Positions 22,640 through 35,146 of a DNA stretch of 64,000 nt are shown one piece after another (the first letter of the stretch is position 1; each line of letters opens with the position of its first letter). Origin of the DNA: Ailurus styani (lineage: Eukaryota > Chordata > Mammalia > Carnivora > Ailuridae); NCBI GenBank assembly GCA_002007465.1, contig LNAC01001853.1:1-64000 (forward strand), read 5' to 3'. Position numbers and translations under genes: made by a program. Below the pieces are notes generated by a model. That model was not told where the DNA came from, made no database searches, and saw nothing but the letters and a program-made list of their open reading frames with translations.

Positions 22640-23774
22640 AAGTAAAAAAAAAAATCTGTGATTGAAAGAAAAAACAGACCTCCACCATTTGCAAAAGAAT
22701 CTTGTACATTCTTTCAGTTGGGCCGTGACAAGGCAAGACTTGAACGGGTCCAATGTAGATATACTAAGATAATCCCATAGGCCTGCACATTTCCTATGTC
22801 AGTTGACTTTCCCTTCCTATGATACCTTGTATCATATAAAAAATAAACCTGATAGTTAACATGCCAATATTGATATAAATCTCAGTACTTTAAAATATTA
22901 AAATTGGAAATATATCACAATAGTCACATCTATATATCCATATGGGATACTTGAAGGGAAGGAAATTGCTTAGGAAGTATTTTGAATTTCTCGATATCTA
23001 TTTATCCTTAATTATATTACTTTTATTTTATTTTTGCAATGTTTCTCATCCATTTAGCCCATTCATATACTAAGTATGAATTTCTTAGTAATCTTCAGAA
23101 CAGCTCTTTTAATGGGAAAAGATAAGAAACTTAATCAAATAGATTATCTGGAGTAAGAAGCTAAATTATTTCTAAGCTTCAATATAGAGAGCATTTCAGT
23201 TCTTTTCAATGTAGGAACTTGTTCTAAAGATGTTTGCTTCTCAAATTTTAATTTACTGTCATTTAACTTAATGTCTCATATTTTTCCTACCAACCCTTTT
23301 AAACAGAAAAGTAAAATTCCCCATACTGTGATATGTGACTATAAGTTTGTTTACAAAATTATTTTTTCCTATTCTCTTTCTTCTGTACAGATAAACTTGG
23401 TTAAATGTATACTACTAGATATATGATAGGGCTTCCCAATGTCTGCCAAGAATAAAAAATCACTTGGAGGCCTTGGTAGAATGTTAGAATCACTTCCATC
23501 TCCAGAGATTCTGAACCATACCTTCAGGTCAGCATGGGGCTCAGGATCCTGCTTTGATAAACAGTGTGTATAGCTCATATGTTGGTGTTGCATGGACCAT
23601 ACTTAGAGTAAAAGTAGCCGGAGGCATCATTTGGAAAGAATTTTGTTAGGAGGTCCATGGAACAGATAAACTCAAATATTTTCTCAACCTGGAAATTTAT
23701 GATTAATCTATCCATTAATAGATATATCTTTAGTCTGGTCATTAATGTTGGAACAAATTTATTTGGGGGCAGTT
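22640..23774. other. No gene recognised
   Basis: AT-rich sequence with no repeat or exon identified by eye. Confidence 0.4.
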
Positions 23775-23791
23775 AAAAATTCCCTATATTC

Positions 23792-24181
23792 CTTTTTTTT
23801 AATTAACATACAATGCATTATTTGTTTTCAGGATACAGGTCTGTGAATCATCAGTCTTACACAGTTCAAAGCACTCACCATAGCACATACCCTCCCCAAT
23901 ATCCATCACCCAGCCACCCCATCCCTCCTATCCCTCTCTCCTCCAGCAACCCTCTGTTTGTTTTCTGAGATTAAGAGTCTCTTATGGTTTGTCTCTCTCC
24001 CTGGTCTCATCTTGTTTCATTTTTCCCTCCCTTCCCCCCAATGAACCCCCTCTCAAATTCCTCATATAATTGTCTTTCTCGGATTGACTTATTTTGCTTA
24101 GCATAATACCATCTAGTTCCATCCACATCATTGCAAATGGCAAGATTTCCTGGGTTTTTTTATTGCTGCATAGTATTCCAT

Positions 24182-24229
<48 letters not shown>

Positions 24230-24295
24230 ACATCTTCTTTATCCATTCACCTATTGATGGACATCTAGGTTCTTTCCATAGTTTGGCTATTGTGG
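23792..24295 (-). mobile_element. 5'-truncated L1 3' end
   Basis: T-run, then 'AATTAACATACAATGCATTA' and 'GGTCTGTGAATCATCAGTC' of the 3'UTR, then the end of ORF2 ('ATGCTTAGCATAATACC' region). Perfect 17-bp TSD AAAAATTCCCTATATTC at 23,775-23,791 and 24,296-24,312. A perfect TSD and close match to the consensus-like copy at 31,281 suggest a fairly young insertion. A TA array interrupts it. Confidence 0.95.
24185..24227 (+). repeat. (TA)n microsatellite inside L1
   Basis: About 21 uninterrupted TA units at the L1 site that reads 'GTATACATATATCAC' in the copy at 31,718. Confidence 0.95.
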
Positions 24296-24374
24296 AAAAA
24301 TTCCCTATATTCTTAATTATTATGCAATTGTTGAATGTGAAATTAAGAATAAAGTGTTGCTACAAGGCATAGGG

Positions 24375-24566
24375 AAAAGTGTAAACATTGGAATCAGACA
24401 CTTCCAGATTAGAATCTTAGTTTTATCATTTACTAGATGTATAACCTCAGGCAGCCAGTTTTTCAAATGATAAAACTAATAACTACATTGAAAGGTAACT
24501 ATGAAGGATAAGTTAAATTTTTTTCAATGTGTTAAACCAATAGTAGGGCATCTATAAATGCTTCAT
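24375..24566 (+). mobile_element. MIR SINE relic
   Basis: 'TTGGAATCAGACACTTCCAG', 'TTACTAGATGTATAACCTC', 'GATAAAACTAATAACTACAT', 'TAGTAGGGCATCTATAAATG' in sense MIR order. Confidence 0.75.
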
Positions 24567-24583
24567 AAAAATCTATAATTATC

Positions 24584-24770
24584 AGGCACCTGGGTGGCTC
24601 AGTGGGTTAAAGCCTCTGCCTTCGGCTCAGGTCATGATCTCAGGGTCCTGGGATTGAGGCCCGCATCGTGCTCCCTGCTCGGCAGGGAGCCTGCTTCCTC
24701 CTCTCTCTCTGCCTGCCTTTCTGCCTACTTGTAATCTCTCTCTGTCAAATAAATAAATAAAATCTTTATA
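24584..24770 (+). mobile_element. CAN-SINE (young, mustelid type)
   Basis: Full sense copy inserted at the 3' end of the MIR. Perfect 17-bp TSD AAAAATCTATAATTATC at 24,567-24,583 and 24,771-24,787. Confidence 0.97.
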
Positions 24771-24889
24771 AAAAATCTATAATTATCTTACTTTTTATCT
24801 TACTTTATCCTCTTGTAGGAAACTGTATTATTATTATTTGGTTTTCTTAATGAATAAGCCTGTCATTCCATTGGCTTAAAAAATCCTCT

Positions 24890-25530
24890 TACTTCTTTCT
24901 AAGGTCAACCACAGTTATTTCTTACTAGGATTACTGCAAAAGACTCCTAATTATTACATTTGACTCTATGTTCAACCCATTTTCTACAGTGCATCCAGGC
25001 TGATTTTACTACAATCCATGTGAGTAAACTCTCTGATGAGTCTTAACTCTCTGGTACTTTAAGTTAGTAAGGACTCCCTATTGTACTCAGAAAAAAGTCA
25101 GCCTGCAGAGTATTTCAGGATATGTATAGTGCTTATTTCTCCTGCATCATTTCCAGTCATTCCTAACTTACTCTCTACACTCTAACTATATAGAACTTTA
25201 AAATTCCATTAAGAAACTAAGTTCTCTCTTACTGACTTCTACCTTACTCTGCTGTTACCTGAGCAAACTGTACATTTATTTTTGACCTCACATTAGACAT
25301 TGTTTTCCTTCTTAGATGTTTCTGTCCTCCTAGATGCTCTGGTTTTACTTTTCTAGAAGTCTCTCTATGACATTTGTAACAAGTATCACACTATATTGTA
25401 ATTGCTGAGCCTGCCATTCTCTCCCCACAGATGATTACCTCTTGAGAAGAAGTAATATCTATCTTTAGTTATCACATTCCAGGGCCTAACACAGTGTGTG
25501 CTCATCATACTTCTCCACAAAAATATTTAT
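24890..25530 (+). mobile_element. L2 LINE 3' relic
   Basis: Sense L2-like motifs in order: 'ATTACATTTGACTCTATGTT', 'CAGGATATGTATAGTGC', 'TCACACTATATTGTAATTGC', 'CTCCCCACAGATGATTACC' and 'CCAGGGCCTAACACAGTGTG', ending near the expected L2 3' terminus. Confidence 0.7.
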
Positions 25531-25539
25531 CTAGAGGAT

Positions 25540-26160
25540 GAAAGGATGTATATGATCATTTCACTGACGACTACAATGTCAGAGAAAAACTTCCTAGCTC
25601 TAGGAAGATTTATCATCTAAATTCGGCAGACATGGTAAAGAGGAGAACGTGGTGAGGTTGAAGGCCGATAGGAAACAGCAAAATAATCAAGCTTATAGAT
25701 AATGAAAAAGGATTTTCAGAAAAAAACGTAGGCATTGAAAGCTTTGTAGCAATCCTCTCATGACAGCAGCTGGATGTTGGCTGCAGCGTATCAACATAGT
25801 CTCTGTCACTCAATATATTTCACAATCTCTAGTTCTGCAGTAAGAGAGAATGGTGTCTTTACTCTTCCCTCTGTCTTGCATATGTTTATATTGAAAGAGA
25901 AAAATGCTAAAAATTTGGAAAATAGAGGACTATTAGTCCTTTATTAATTGAGTCATATTCATACTTTTTAAAAAATAAATATCACTTTTGGTTAAACCAA
26001 GGTTTTCCTTAATGGAATAAAGACTTTCTTGAATTTGGTACACAATAACTTTAAATTTTACACATTTGTATATTGTGTACCTAAAGATTTTGTTTTACCT
26101 ATTTTACCAATTATCCCTATTTAATTTATGACTTTATTTTGTCATAAGAGATATTAATTT
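25540..26160. other. No gene recognised
   Basis: Unique-looking AT-rich sequence. Confidence 0.4.
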
Positions 26161-26164
26161 CACG

Positions 26165-26290
26165 AAGTTGTGTTAAGTGCCCACATGTTGGCAGACAATA
26201 TGCTAAATGAGCAATGAAGATAAAATGTAAAACTGTTTCTAGGCACATGTGATCCTGACACTCACAAATTTACATTCAGTACAAGTTATA
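26165..26290 (-). mobile_element. Possible L2 3' relic
   Basis: 'TAAGTGCCCACATGTTGGC', 'GACAATATGCTAAATGAG' and 'CTGACACTCACAAATTTACA' resemble antisense L2 3' sequence; weak. Confidence 0.35.
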
Positions 26291-26747
26291 TTTCCAACAA
26301 TTATTTTGAAACATTATTTAAACCTTTTGTTAAATTTTTACTTTAAGGCAATTTTTTCAGAATTTTGTAAATTGTTTACAATATCCTTTGCAAAGTATTC
26401 TGAGCATAAAATTTTCCAAGTCTTTACATGTAGAAATATTTGAAACTGAAAAACTAAATAGATTAGTAGATGGGAAGGAAATTTTTGAATGGTTCAAACG
26501 CTCATCCTAGAATTAGTATTAAGTCATGTATCTGATCTATAATGTGATGCAAATCAGTGAGTGTATTATTATTATTATTAATATTTTAATTTCAGTGGAC
26601 AACAGAGTATGCAGATTGACAATGTCTGGATTTGAGATTAGATTTTTCTATAATTTTAGTATAAAGATAAGGGAGAAGCCATAAACATACATTAAATACA
26701 TTCTGCATGTCAGACAGAATGATAAGACTTTCACATATGCTATTTTA

Positions 26748-26961
26748 TTTATTTAGTTTAATAATATTTAAAATTAATTTTTTTTGAGAGAGAGAGCGAG
26801 CACAAGCCCAGGAGGAGCAGAGGGAGAGAGAGCAAGAATCCCAAAGAAGCTCCACACACTGTGTGGAACTCAATGTGGGGCTTGATCTCACAACCCTGAG
26901 ATCATGACCTGAGCTCAGATCAAGTGTTGGATGCTTAACTGATTGAGCCACCCAGGGGTGC
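26748..26961 (-). mobile_element. CAN-SINE (older type)
   Basis: Antisense copy with 'GAGCGAGCACAAGCCCAGG' and 'TTGGATGCTTAACTGATTG'. Perfect 16-bp TSD CACATATGCTATTTTA at 26,732-26,747 and 26,962-26,977. Confidence 0.95.
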
Positions 26962-27104
26962 CACATATGCTATTTTAGACACATTGATGTTATGAATATT
27001 AAAGTTTAAAAAATACACAAATTACTAGTACAGTGTTTGAAACACAAGAAAAGAATAAATTAACAAAAATAATTTTTTAAGTGTTTACAACCAGTCTGAA
27101 AAAA

Positions 27105-27230
27105 AATTTACCCCTTTTATACTGATGAGGAAAATGAGCTTCAAAAACATTGCTTATTGTCCAAAGTCACTTTACTTAGAAGTGGAAAACAAAGATAGAA
27201 TCCATTCCTGTTTTCTTTTGATTGCCTTAT
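27105..27230 (-). mobile_element. MIR SINE relic
   Basis: 'ACTGATGAGGAAAATGAGC', 'CATTGCTTATTGTCCAAAGT', 'CACTTTACTTAGAAGTGGA' follow antisense MIR. Confidence 0.65.
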
Positions 27231-27645
27231 GCCAAATCATTTACTTGACTCTGTATACTTTGGACTAAGGGTCTTGTTAACATGTTTCATGAAATTTAGT
27301 AAAAAGTTATAATTCTTTATGTAACACTCTCTTTTTTTACCCCACAGCATTGTTCAGTTTGTTTTTATTGTTTGCACAGTGATAGTAACCTGATTTTCAA
27401 GACCACTGATAATTTGCTGAAAGATTTGAGGACATGTTACAAACATTTCAGCAATCAATTTGCTATATTTAATAGAAAAAATTAGAAAGGGGCATCAGAA
27501 AGTAGAGTGTCAGTGACTAAAGGAGAAATCTTCTCATGGATGGGAAGGAGGATTAGAGAAGTCAATCACAATAAAGCTTCTTTGTAGACTAAAGTAAGAA
27601 TTTGGATGTTGGAGGAGACTCAAAGTTAGGTTAAATGTTAAAAAA

Positions 27646-27680
27646 ATACACACACACACACACACTACATACATACATTT
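27646..27680 (+). repeat. (CA)n then (CATA)n
   Basis: About ten CA units followed by three ACAT units. Confidence 0.9.
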
Positions 27681-27835
27681 TCCAAGTGGAAGTCAATTGA
27701 AAATATCATTTCTTACCATTTTCATAACAATAAAAGTTAAAGAACAGCATTCAGTTTTCGTTTGTTTGTTTTGATTACATAAGCACAGGATAAGGGCCAT
27801 GGTTCGATAGTAGTTAATTTGAAAAAGCCTTGGAA

Positions 27836-27862
27836 AGTGTGTGTGTGTGTGTGTGTGTGTGT
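27836..27862 (+). repeat. (GT)n microsatellite
   Basis: About thirteen GT units. Together with the CA array 180 bp upstream it forms a short inverted pair. Confidence 0.92.
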
Positions 27863-28326
27863 GCACGCACATACACATCCATATAGTAAAATGTACACAT
27901 ACACACTCCAATAGCTAAAACAACTACTAACACTTCAGTGTTCCTCTTAGCTGAACAACTACAACCAGCAAGGCAACTAAAAACATAACTGCACTCATAA
28001 TCTGCCTTAGTCAAGACAAGCAAAAAAAGAATTTTCATGAACCTCCTCAGGGATACAGTGTTCAATTTTGTCTAATATTAAGGTGGATATTAGTTCAAGG
28101 GTTGAAAAACTGAGAAATTCTGAGCTTTGGAAAGATGAACTTGGGAAGATTGGAATAATGACATATTTTAAATCCTGGCAGAGTTCCCTAAGAATTCGAC
28201 TTCAATGTAGTTGGTGTTGGCCAGAATTGGCACTCACGGGAGATATTAGAAAGCATGTTTTCCACAACGTATGAAAAAGTCATTAATAAAATGTTAAATA
28301 ATAATGGGGCGGATTATTTCATGAAC

Positions 28327-28460
28327 TGTAAAGACTTTCATTTGTGCACGTTTTTGAGGGGAGGCTGGATAATCACCTGTCAGGGACACATAAAAGACAT
28401 TGTTATATCTGGGTAGATCAGATGACCTTAAATTCTGTGGCAACTCTGAGATGCATGTTT
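28327..28460 (+). mobile_element. Possible CR1/L3 3' relic
   Basis: 'GAGGGGAGGCTGGATAATCA', 'CCTGTCAGGGACAC', 'CAGATGACCTTAAATTCT' and 'CAACTCTGAGATGC' follow the 3' end of CR1-clade LINEs (typically 'ctggatgaccttaaggtcccttccaactctgagatt'). Confidence 0.5.
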
Positions 28461-28479
28461 AAATGTAGCTCTTGCTGTT

Positions 28480-31275
28480 AATTGTTTTTATATTTCAAAA
28501 AGTGAAATCTTGTTTCACCGATTGTTAAGGATATAGCAGTTTCTGTTGTTTTGTTTTGTTTTTTCACCTTAGAAAATAGATGTCTTTGCTTTACCTCAAT
28601 ATTTACTTGTAAGCAACAAAACATTATCCAAGGACATTTCTTTCCACGGACATTATGTCTTAAATAGATATCTGAGAACAAGTCTTGAAAAAGTATTTCT
28701 GGAACAATTTTGATCACAGTGCCCTACTTATTTATGTCCTTCCTCTCAAATCCATTAATGCAATCCTTTTCAATGGAGAGGGCTATCTACCATTTATTTA
28801 GCTACTTTAATGATGAGGAGAGCCATTGGTTATAAAAGATGCTTTGATCAAAACATCTCCACTAACTGCCTGGAAAAGAAAAGTCTTCAGAACTAAGAGT
28901 TAAAAGGCGTTGAGCTTCTTCAGGGAAAATATCCTATCTGGAGAAAGAAGATTGTGGCCATTTATTGTAGCAATCATAAATACAGTAAAGACTTGGAAAA
29001 AAGTTATCATTCAGTTTTAATCAGGTTACTCAAATAGAACAGCTGCAAGCAGAGATTGCTGTTTAGGCTGAAAATGGGAAAGACTCTTTCTTATAAAGCA
29101 TAATGCTGTAGGGTCATATATGAAAAATGGGACCTTTCTCTGCTCTTTCCATAAGAAAGCATAAAAGCATGCTTTAACCGGTTTGGGGTCTAACTGGGTA
29201 TTGATTAATATCACCATATAATGGTCCAGATGTACTTTCAAGGACAAAGGTGGATAAAAAAATCAATTTCATCACTAAATTCATTCTTTTTCGTACATTT
29301 TATTTCCTTTGAATTGTGATTTTCAACTTATTAAAGATCATGAAAATCAGTCATTTGAATAAAAGAGTTTTTGAAATTCCAAAATATCACCCTGGAGTGA
29401 AGTTAGAAGTTGTCAGCAAACAACAAAAGCCATTTTATAAAGTGAATCTTGCTTATTAATTTAAACACAGAAGTTTTAAAAATCATTTTTTTTTCTTTTG
29501 GGGTAAGTGAAGAAGCATGAATTGACTCATGATGTTCTTTTCTTTTTTTTTCTTTTAAAGGAAGAATCAAGAAAATAAGAAGGCATGAAAAATTACCATC
29601 GTAATTTAATTAACATCAATCTAATGAAGTGATATGAAAAAATGTCAATTTTCTTTAGTAACATCAAAGCAACACCTAGGTTTAATCCTGTGTTTATAAC
29701 TATGAGCTATGATCACCTAAGATCTCTTTTTAAGAAACTGAAATAAAAGACACTTCCTTTACCTTATAATCTTTGTGAAGCATGAGAGAAATCAAATTAA
29801 CTGCTCTGGGGCCATAATTGGCTTTCGTAAATAACCCTCTGTCTATAGGCACTGCCCTTCTTGTTTAGTGGATTCTCCCTGTCTTCCTAGGGGCAAAAGA
29901 AAGCAGCATCTTGTAGAAGGGACATTTTCAATGCATACTAATCTTTACCTCAAGAGCTCTTCTTTTCACTCCAGAAATTACTATTTGGCGGTACTTCTGC
30001 TCTTTGCGAGATGGCACCTGATCACCACTCCGAATGGGATGTATTCATCAGTGGCAGCCTATGTCCTCTCCTTTAGTACTCTTCTCACACATTACTTGTC
30101 ATTTTGTTAACAACGCTTTGAGCTTTTGAAGTTTAAATAGGAAAAATTCTGAAAAATTTTAGTGTACCTTAAAGGCTATAAAGGACTGAAATAATCCAGT
30201 TTCTTTTATTTTAAGATCATCCTATTCACATTCAGCTGAACTTGGGTTATAGAATAAACAGACAGAAAGAAGATTTAGGTCAAACAAAAACGTGTGTGTT
30301 ATACCTTAAGATTCAAAATACCCTGTGTTTTCAAGGGTATAGAACAACAGTCATGCTCAAGCAATACTAGTGCAAGGAGAAATATGTGTAGATACCTATC
30401 TTTTGGGACCCATTTTCAACTAAGAAAAATTATTGCTCTTTCCTTCTTAATGCCTTTCAAACTTGACTCACTGACTGGCTTAGTATCATCCCCAGTTCTT
30501 AAGAGTTAGTGTCTTGTTATTTTCTAAGAATACTGTATTAACTAACTCATTTAGAAACAATTAGAGCATTATTGCCATACAGCAATATGATAGGTTTTAC
30601 AAAGCAAGACTCTAAGGAAGACACAAGGGGAAGACACTTGATATCCCAAATATTTGGGAGACATAGTATTTAAGCAGCTTGAAGCTCTTTCCAACTGGTG
30701 AGTCTATTCAGTTGCCAGCACAAAATTGAGACACATTTGCAAGATGGTGGCAGACCTATAAAAGACAGAAGAGAAACCCCAAAGACCAACTTAGCATTTT
30801 AAATAAATGATTTGGCCATTGGATTTGTGTATTGATAAAATAGAAATAAAATAATGGTTTTCAGCTTTTATTAACCATATATATATTTATTTAAATGATA
30901 TATGAGTTAAAAGTATCAAACATACAGAAAAGAAGGGACTCTGGTTGATGCTAGCATGTGGTACTGGTTCATGATAGGAACAATGTACGAGGAGACCATA
31001 AATGCACAAATTAGAAGTATGTTTGGTCATATAACTCAAGAGCATATAAGAAAAGCTGCCCGTAGATGGGGTGTTAAGAATTTAGAACCCCGAATCCAGT
31101 TGTTAGGTCTTGATTTACTGGTAATAAGAGTTATTCTTGGGTATTTTAAGACCCGCATGGCAGGGGAAGATATCAAATGAAGGAAGTCTGGTTTGGGATG
31201 CCTAAGATACAGCTTCAGTATTGCCTGTTGCTGTTACTTTGTTTACTTCTCCCTGAGGAACAAAAGATGAATACG
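28480..31275. other. Long repeat-poor block, no gene recognised
   Basis: About 2.8 kb without any CAN-SINE, L1 or clear ancient repeat, in a window where such stretches are uncommon. Open frames reach only about 80 codons (for example 29,868-30,110 plus and 30,956-31,180 plus) and show no domain I recognise. It could be unique non-coding DNA or contain conserved non-coding elements. Confidence 0.4.
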
Positions 31276-31304
31276 GGAAATTTCTTTTTCTTTCTTTCTT
31301 TTTT

Positions 31305-31550
31305 ATTAATATATAATGTATTATTTGCCCCAGGTCTTCTTATTATTGGTACAGGTTTGTGAATTAATAGGCTTATACATTTCATAACACTCACCACAGC
31401 ATACACCCTCATTAATTACAACAACCCAGCCACCCTATCCCTACCTAACTAGTGCCCAGCAAACCTCAGTTTGTTTGCTGAGATTAAGAGTCTCTTATGA
31501 TTTGTCTCCCTCCCGATACCATCTTGTTTAATTTTTTCTCTCCATATCCC
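31305..31550 (-). other. L1 3'UTR
   Basis: Shares 'GTTTGCTGAGATTAAGAGTC' and 'CTCTTATGATTTGTCTCCC' with the truncated L1 copies at 911 and 23,792, which all end at the same point. It holds an extra segment near 31,335-31,355 ('TCTTCTTATTATTGGTACAG') that the other two copies lack or have shorter. Confidence 0.8.
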
Positions 31551-33048
31551 CCATGAATACCACCCTGCCTCGCAAATTCATCATATCACAGAGATCATAT
31601 GATAATTGTCTTTCTCTGATTGACTTATTTCGCTCAACATAATATCCTCTAGTTCCATCCACATGGTTGCAAACAGCAAGATTTCGGGGTTTTTGATGGC
31701 TGCACAGTAGTCCATTGTATACATATATCACATCTTCTTTATCCATTCACCTGTTGATGGACATCTAGGCTCTTTCCACAGTTTGGCTATTGTGGACATT
31801 GCTGCTATAAACATTCAGGTGTACGTGCCCCTTCAGATCACTACATTTGTATCTTTAGGGTAAATACAGAGTAGTGTGATTGTTTGGTCATAGGGTAGCT
31901 CTATTTTCAACTTTTTGAGGAACCTTCCTACTGTTTTCCAGAGTGGCTGCACCAGCTTGCATTCCCACCAACAGTATAGGAGGGTTCCACTTTCTCCACA
32001 TCCTCACCAACATCTGTCGTTTCATGACTTGTTCATTTTAGCCATTCTGACTGGTGTGAGGTCGTATCTCACGGTGGTTTTGATTTGTACTTCCCTGATG
32101 CAGAGTGATGTTGAGCATTTTCTCACATGTCTGTTGGCCATTTGGATGTCTGCTTTGGAGAAATGTCTGTTCATGTCTTCTGCCCATTTCTTGATTGGGT
32201 TATTTGTGCTTCAGGTGCTGAGTTTGAGAAGTTCTTTATAGATTGTGGATACAAGCCCTTTATCTGACATGTCATTTGCAAATATCTTCTCCCATTCTGT
32301 CAATTGTCTTTTTGTTTTGTTGACTGTTTCTTTTGCTGTGCAAAAGCGTTTAATCTTGATGAAGTCCTAATAGTTCATTTTTGCCCTTGCTTCCCTTGCC
32401 TTTGGTGATCTTTCTAGGAAGAAGTTGCTGCAGCTGAGGTCAAAGAGGTTGCTGCCTGTGTTCTCCTCAGGATTTTGATGGATGCCTGTCACACACTGAG
32501 ATCTTTCATTCATTTTGAGTCTATTTTCATGTGTGGTGTAAGGAAATGGTCCAGTTTCATTCTTCTTCATGTGGCTGTCCAGTTTTCCCAACACCATTTC
32601 TTGAAGAGACTGTCTTTTTTCCATTGGCTATTCTTTCCTGCTTTGTGAAAGATTAGTTGACCATAGAGTTGAGGGTCCATTTCTGGGATTTCTATTCTGT
32701 TCCAACCATCCATGTGTCTGTTTTTGTGCCAGTACCACACTGTCTTGATGATTACAGTTTTGTAATAGAGCTTGAAGTCTGGAATTGTGATGCCGCCCAC
32801 TTTGGATGTTGAATTTCAACATTCCTCTGACTATTTCGGGTCTCTTTTGGTTCCATATAAATTGTAAGATTATTTGTTCCATTTGTTTGAAAAAAAAAAG
32901 TGATAGTATTTTGATAGGGATTGGGTTAAACGTGTAGATTGCTTTAGGTAGCATAGATATTTTCACAATATTTGTTTTCTAATCCATGAGCATGGAACCT
33001 TTTTCCATTTCTTTATGTCTTCCTCAGTTTCTTTCATGAGTACTTTAT

Positions 33049-33083
33049 TTTTTTTTAAAGATTTATTTATTTATTTATTTGAC

Positions 33084-33134
<51 letters not shown>

Positions 33135-33285
33135 TCACAAGTAGTCAGAGAGGCAGGCAGAGAGAGAGGAGGAAGCAGGCTCCCCACTGAGCAGGGAGCC
33201 CGATGCGGGCCTCGATCCCAGGACCCTGAGATCATGACCTGAGCTGAAGGCAGAGGCTTTAACCCACTGAGCCACCCAGGCACCC
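33049..33285 (-). mobile_element. CAN-SINE inside L1 ORF2, with (GA)n expansion
   Basis: Young mustelid-type copy; perfect 14-bp TSD CATGAGTACTTTAT at 33,035-33,048 and 33,286-33,299. The GAGAGA stretch after the tail has expanded to about 23 GA units (33,085-33,132), longer than in sister copies. Confidence 0.97.
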
Positions 33286-34949
33286 CATGAGTACTTTATA
33301 CTTTTCTGAGTACAGATTCTATTTCTCTTTAGTTAGGTTTATTCCCAGGTATCTTATGGTTTTAGTGCAATTGTAGTATTGATTCTTTAATTTCCCTTTC
33401 TTATGTCTTGCTGTTGGTGTATAGAAATGCAACTGATTTCTGTGCATTGATTTTATATCCTAACAGGTGACTGAATTCCTGTATGAGGTCTAGCAGTTTT
33501 GGAGGGGAGTCTTTTGGGTTTTCCACATAAAATTATATCATCTATGAAGATGAGAGTTTGACTTCATTGCCAATGTAAATGTCTTTTATTTATTTTTATT
33601 GTCTTATTGCTGAGGCTAGGACTTCTAATACTATGTTGAATAGCAGTGGTGATAGTGGACATCCCTGCCATGTTCCTGACCTTAGGGGAAAAGATCTCAG
33701 TTTTCCCCACTGAGATTGAAATTTGCTGTGGGTTTTCATAGATGGCTTTGATGATACTGAGGTATGTACCCTCTATCCCTACAGTTTGAAGAGTTCTGAT
33801 CAAGAAAGGATGCTGTACTTTGTCAAATGCTTTTTCTGCAACTATTGAGAGGATCATATGGTTCTTGTTCTTTCTTTTATTAATGTCTTGTATCACATTG
33901 ATTGATTTGTGGATGTTGAACCAACCTTGCATCCCAGGAATAAATCCCACTTGGTCGTGGTGAATAATCCTTTTAATGTGCTGTTGGATCCTATTGGCTA
34001 GTATTTTGCTGAGGATTTTTGCATCCGTGTTCATCAAGGATATTGGTCTGTAATTCTCGTTTTTGATGGGGTCTTTGTCTGGTTTTGGGATCAAAGTAAT
34101 GCTGGCCTCATAAAATGAGTTTGGAAGTTTTCCTTCCATTTCTATTTTTTGGAAAAGTTTCAGAAGAATAGGTATTACTTCTTCTCGAAATGTTTGGTAG
34201 AATTCCCCTGGGAAGCCGTCTGGCCCTGGGCTCTAGTTTGTGGGGAGATTTTTGATGACTGCTTTAATCTCCTTACTGGTGATGGGTCTATTCAGGTTTG
34301 CAATTTTTTCCTGGTTCAGTTTTGGTAGTGTATATTTCTCTAGGAATGCATCCATTTCTTCCACACTGTCAAATTTGCTGGTGTAGCGTTGCTCATAATA
34401 TGTTCTTATAATTGTTTGTATTTCTTTGGTATCAGTTGTGATCTCTCCTCTTTCATTCATGAATTTATTAATTTGAGTCCTTTCTCTTTTCTTTTGGATA
34501 AGTCTGGCCAGGGGTTTATCAATCTTATTAATATTTTCAAAGAACCAGCTCCAAGTCTTGTTGACTTGTTCTACTGTTCTTTTGGTTTCTATTTCATTGA
34601 TTTCTGCTCTAGTCTTTAATATTTCTCTTCTCCTTCTGGGTTTAGGCTTTCTTTGCTGTTCTTTCTCCATCTCCTTTAGGTGTAGGGTTAGGTTGTGTAC
34701 TTGAGACCTTTCTTGTTTCTTGAGAAAGGCTTGTATTGCTGTGTAATTTCCTTTCAGGACTGCTTTTGCTGTATCCCAAAGATTTGGAACAGTTGTGTTT
34801 TCATTTTCATTTGTTTCCATGAATTTTTAAAATTCTTCTTTAATTTCCTGGTTGACGCATTCATTCTTTAGTAGGATGTTCTTTAGCCTCCATGCATTTG
34901 AGTTCTTTCCAACTTTCCTCTTGCGGTTGAATTCTAGTTTCAGAGCATT

Positions 34950-35146
34950 TTTAAAAAAGATTTTATATATTTATTTGACACAAAGAGAGAGAGATCACAA
35001 GCAGGCAGAGTGGCAGGCAGAGAGAGAAGGAACCAGGCTTCCTGCTGAGCAGAGAGCCCGATGCAGGGCTTGATCCCAGGACTCTGAGATCATGACCTGA
35101 GATGAAGGCAGAGGCTTTAACCCACTGAGCCACGCAGGCTCCCCAT
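34950..35146 (-). mobile_element. CAN-SINE inside L1 ORF2
   Basis: Antisense copy between the endonuclease and RT parts of ORF2. TSD GTTTCAGAGCATT at 34,937-34,949 and GTTTTAGAGCATT at 35,147-35,159, one mismatch. Confidence 0.96.

Noticed and set aside
27693..28065. Two overlapping minus-strand frames with a run of TH residues
   Set aside because: They depend on the GT array at 27,836 and have no domain or splice support.
30956..31180. Clean 74-codon frame starting MWYWFMIGTM, as a possible exon or small gene
   Set aside because: No recognisable family, no clear splice sites, and its length is within chance for this composition; left as unassigned.
34389..34619. 76-codon plus-strand frame
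   Set aside because: Shadow of the antisense L1 ORF2 linker region.
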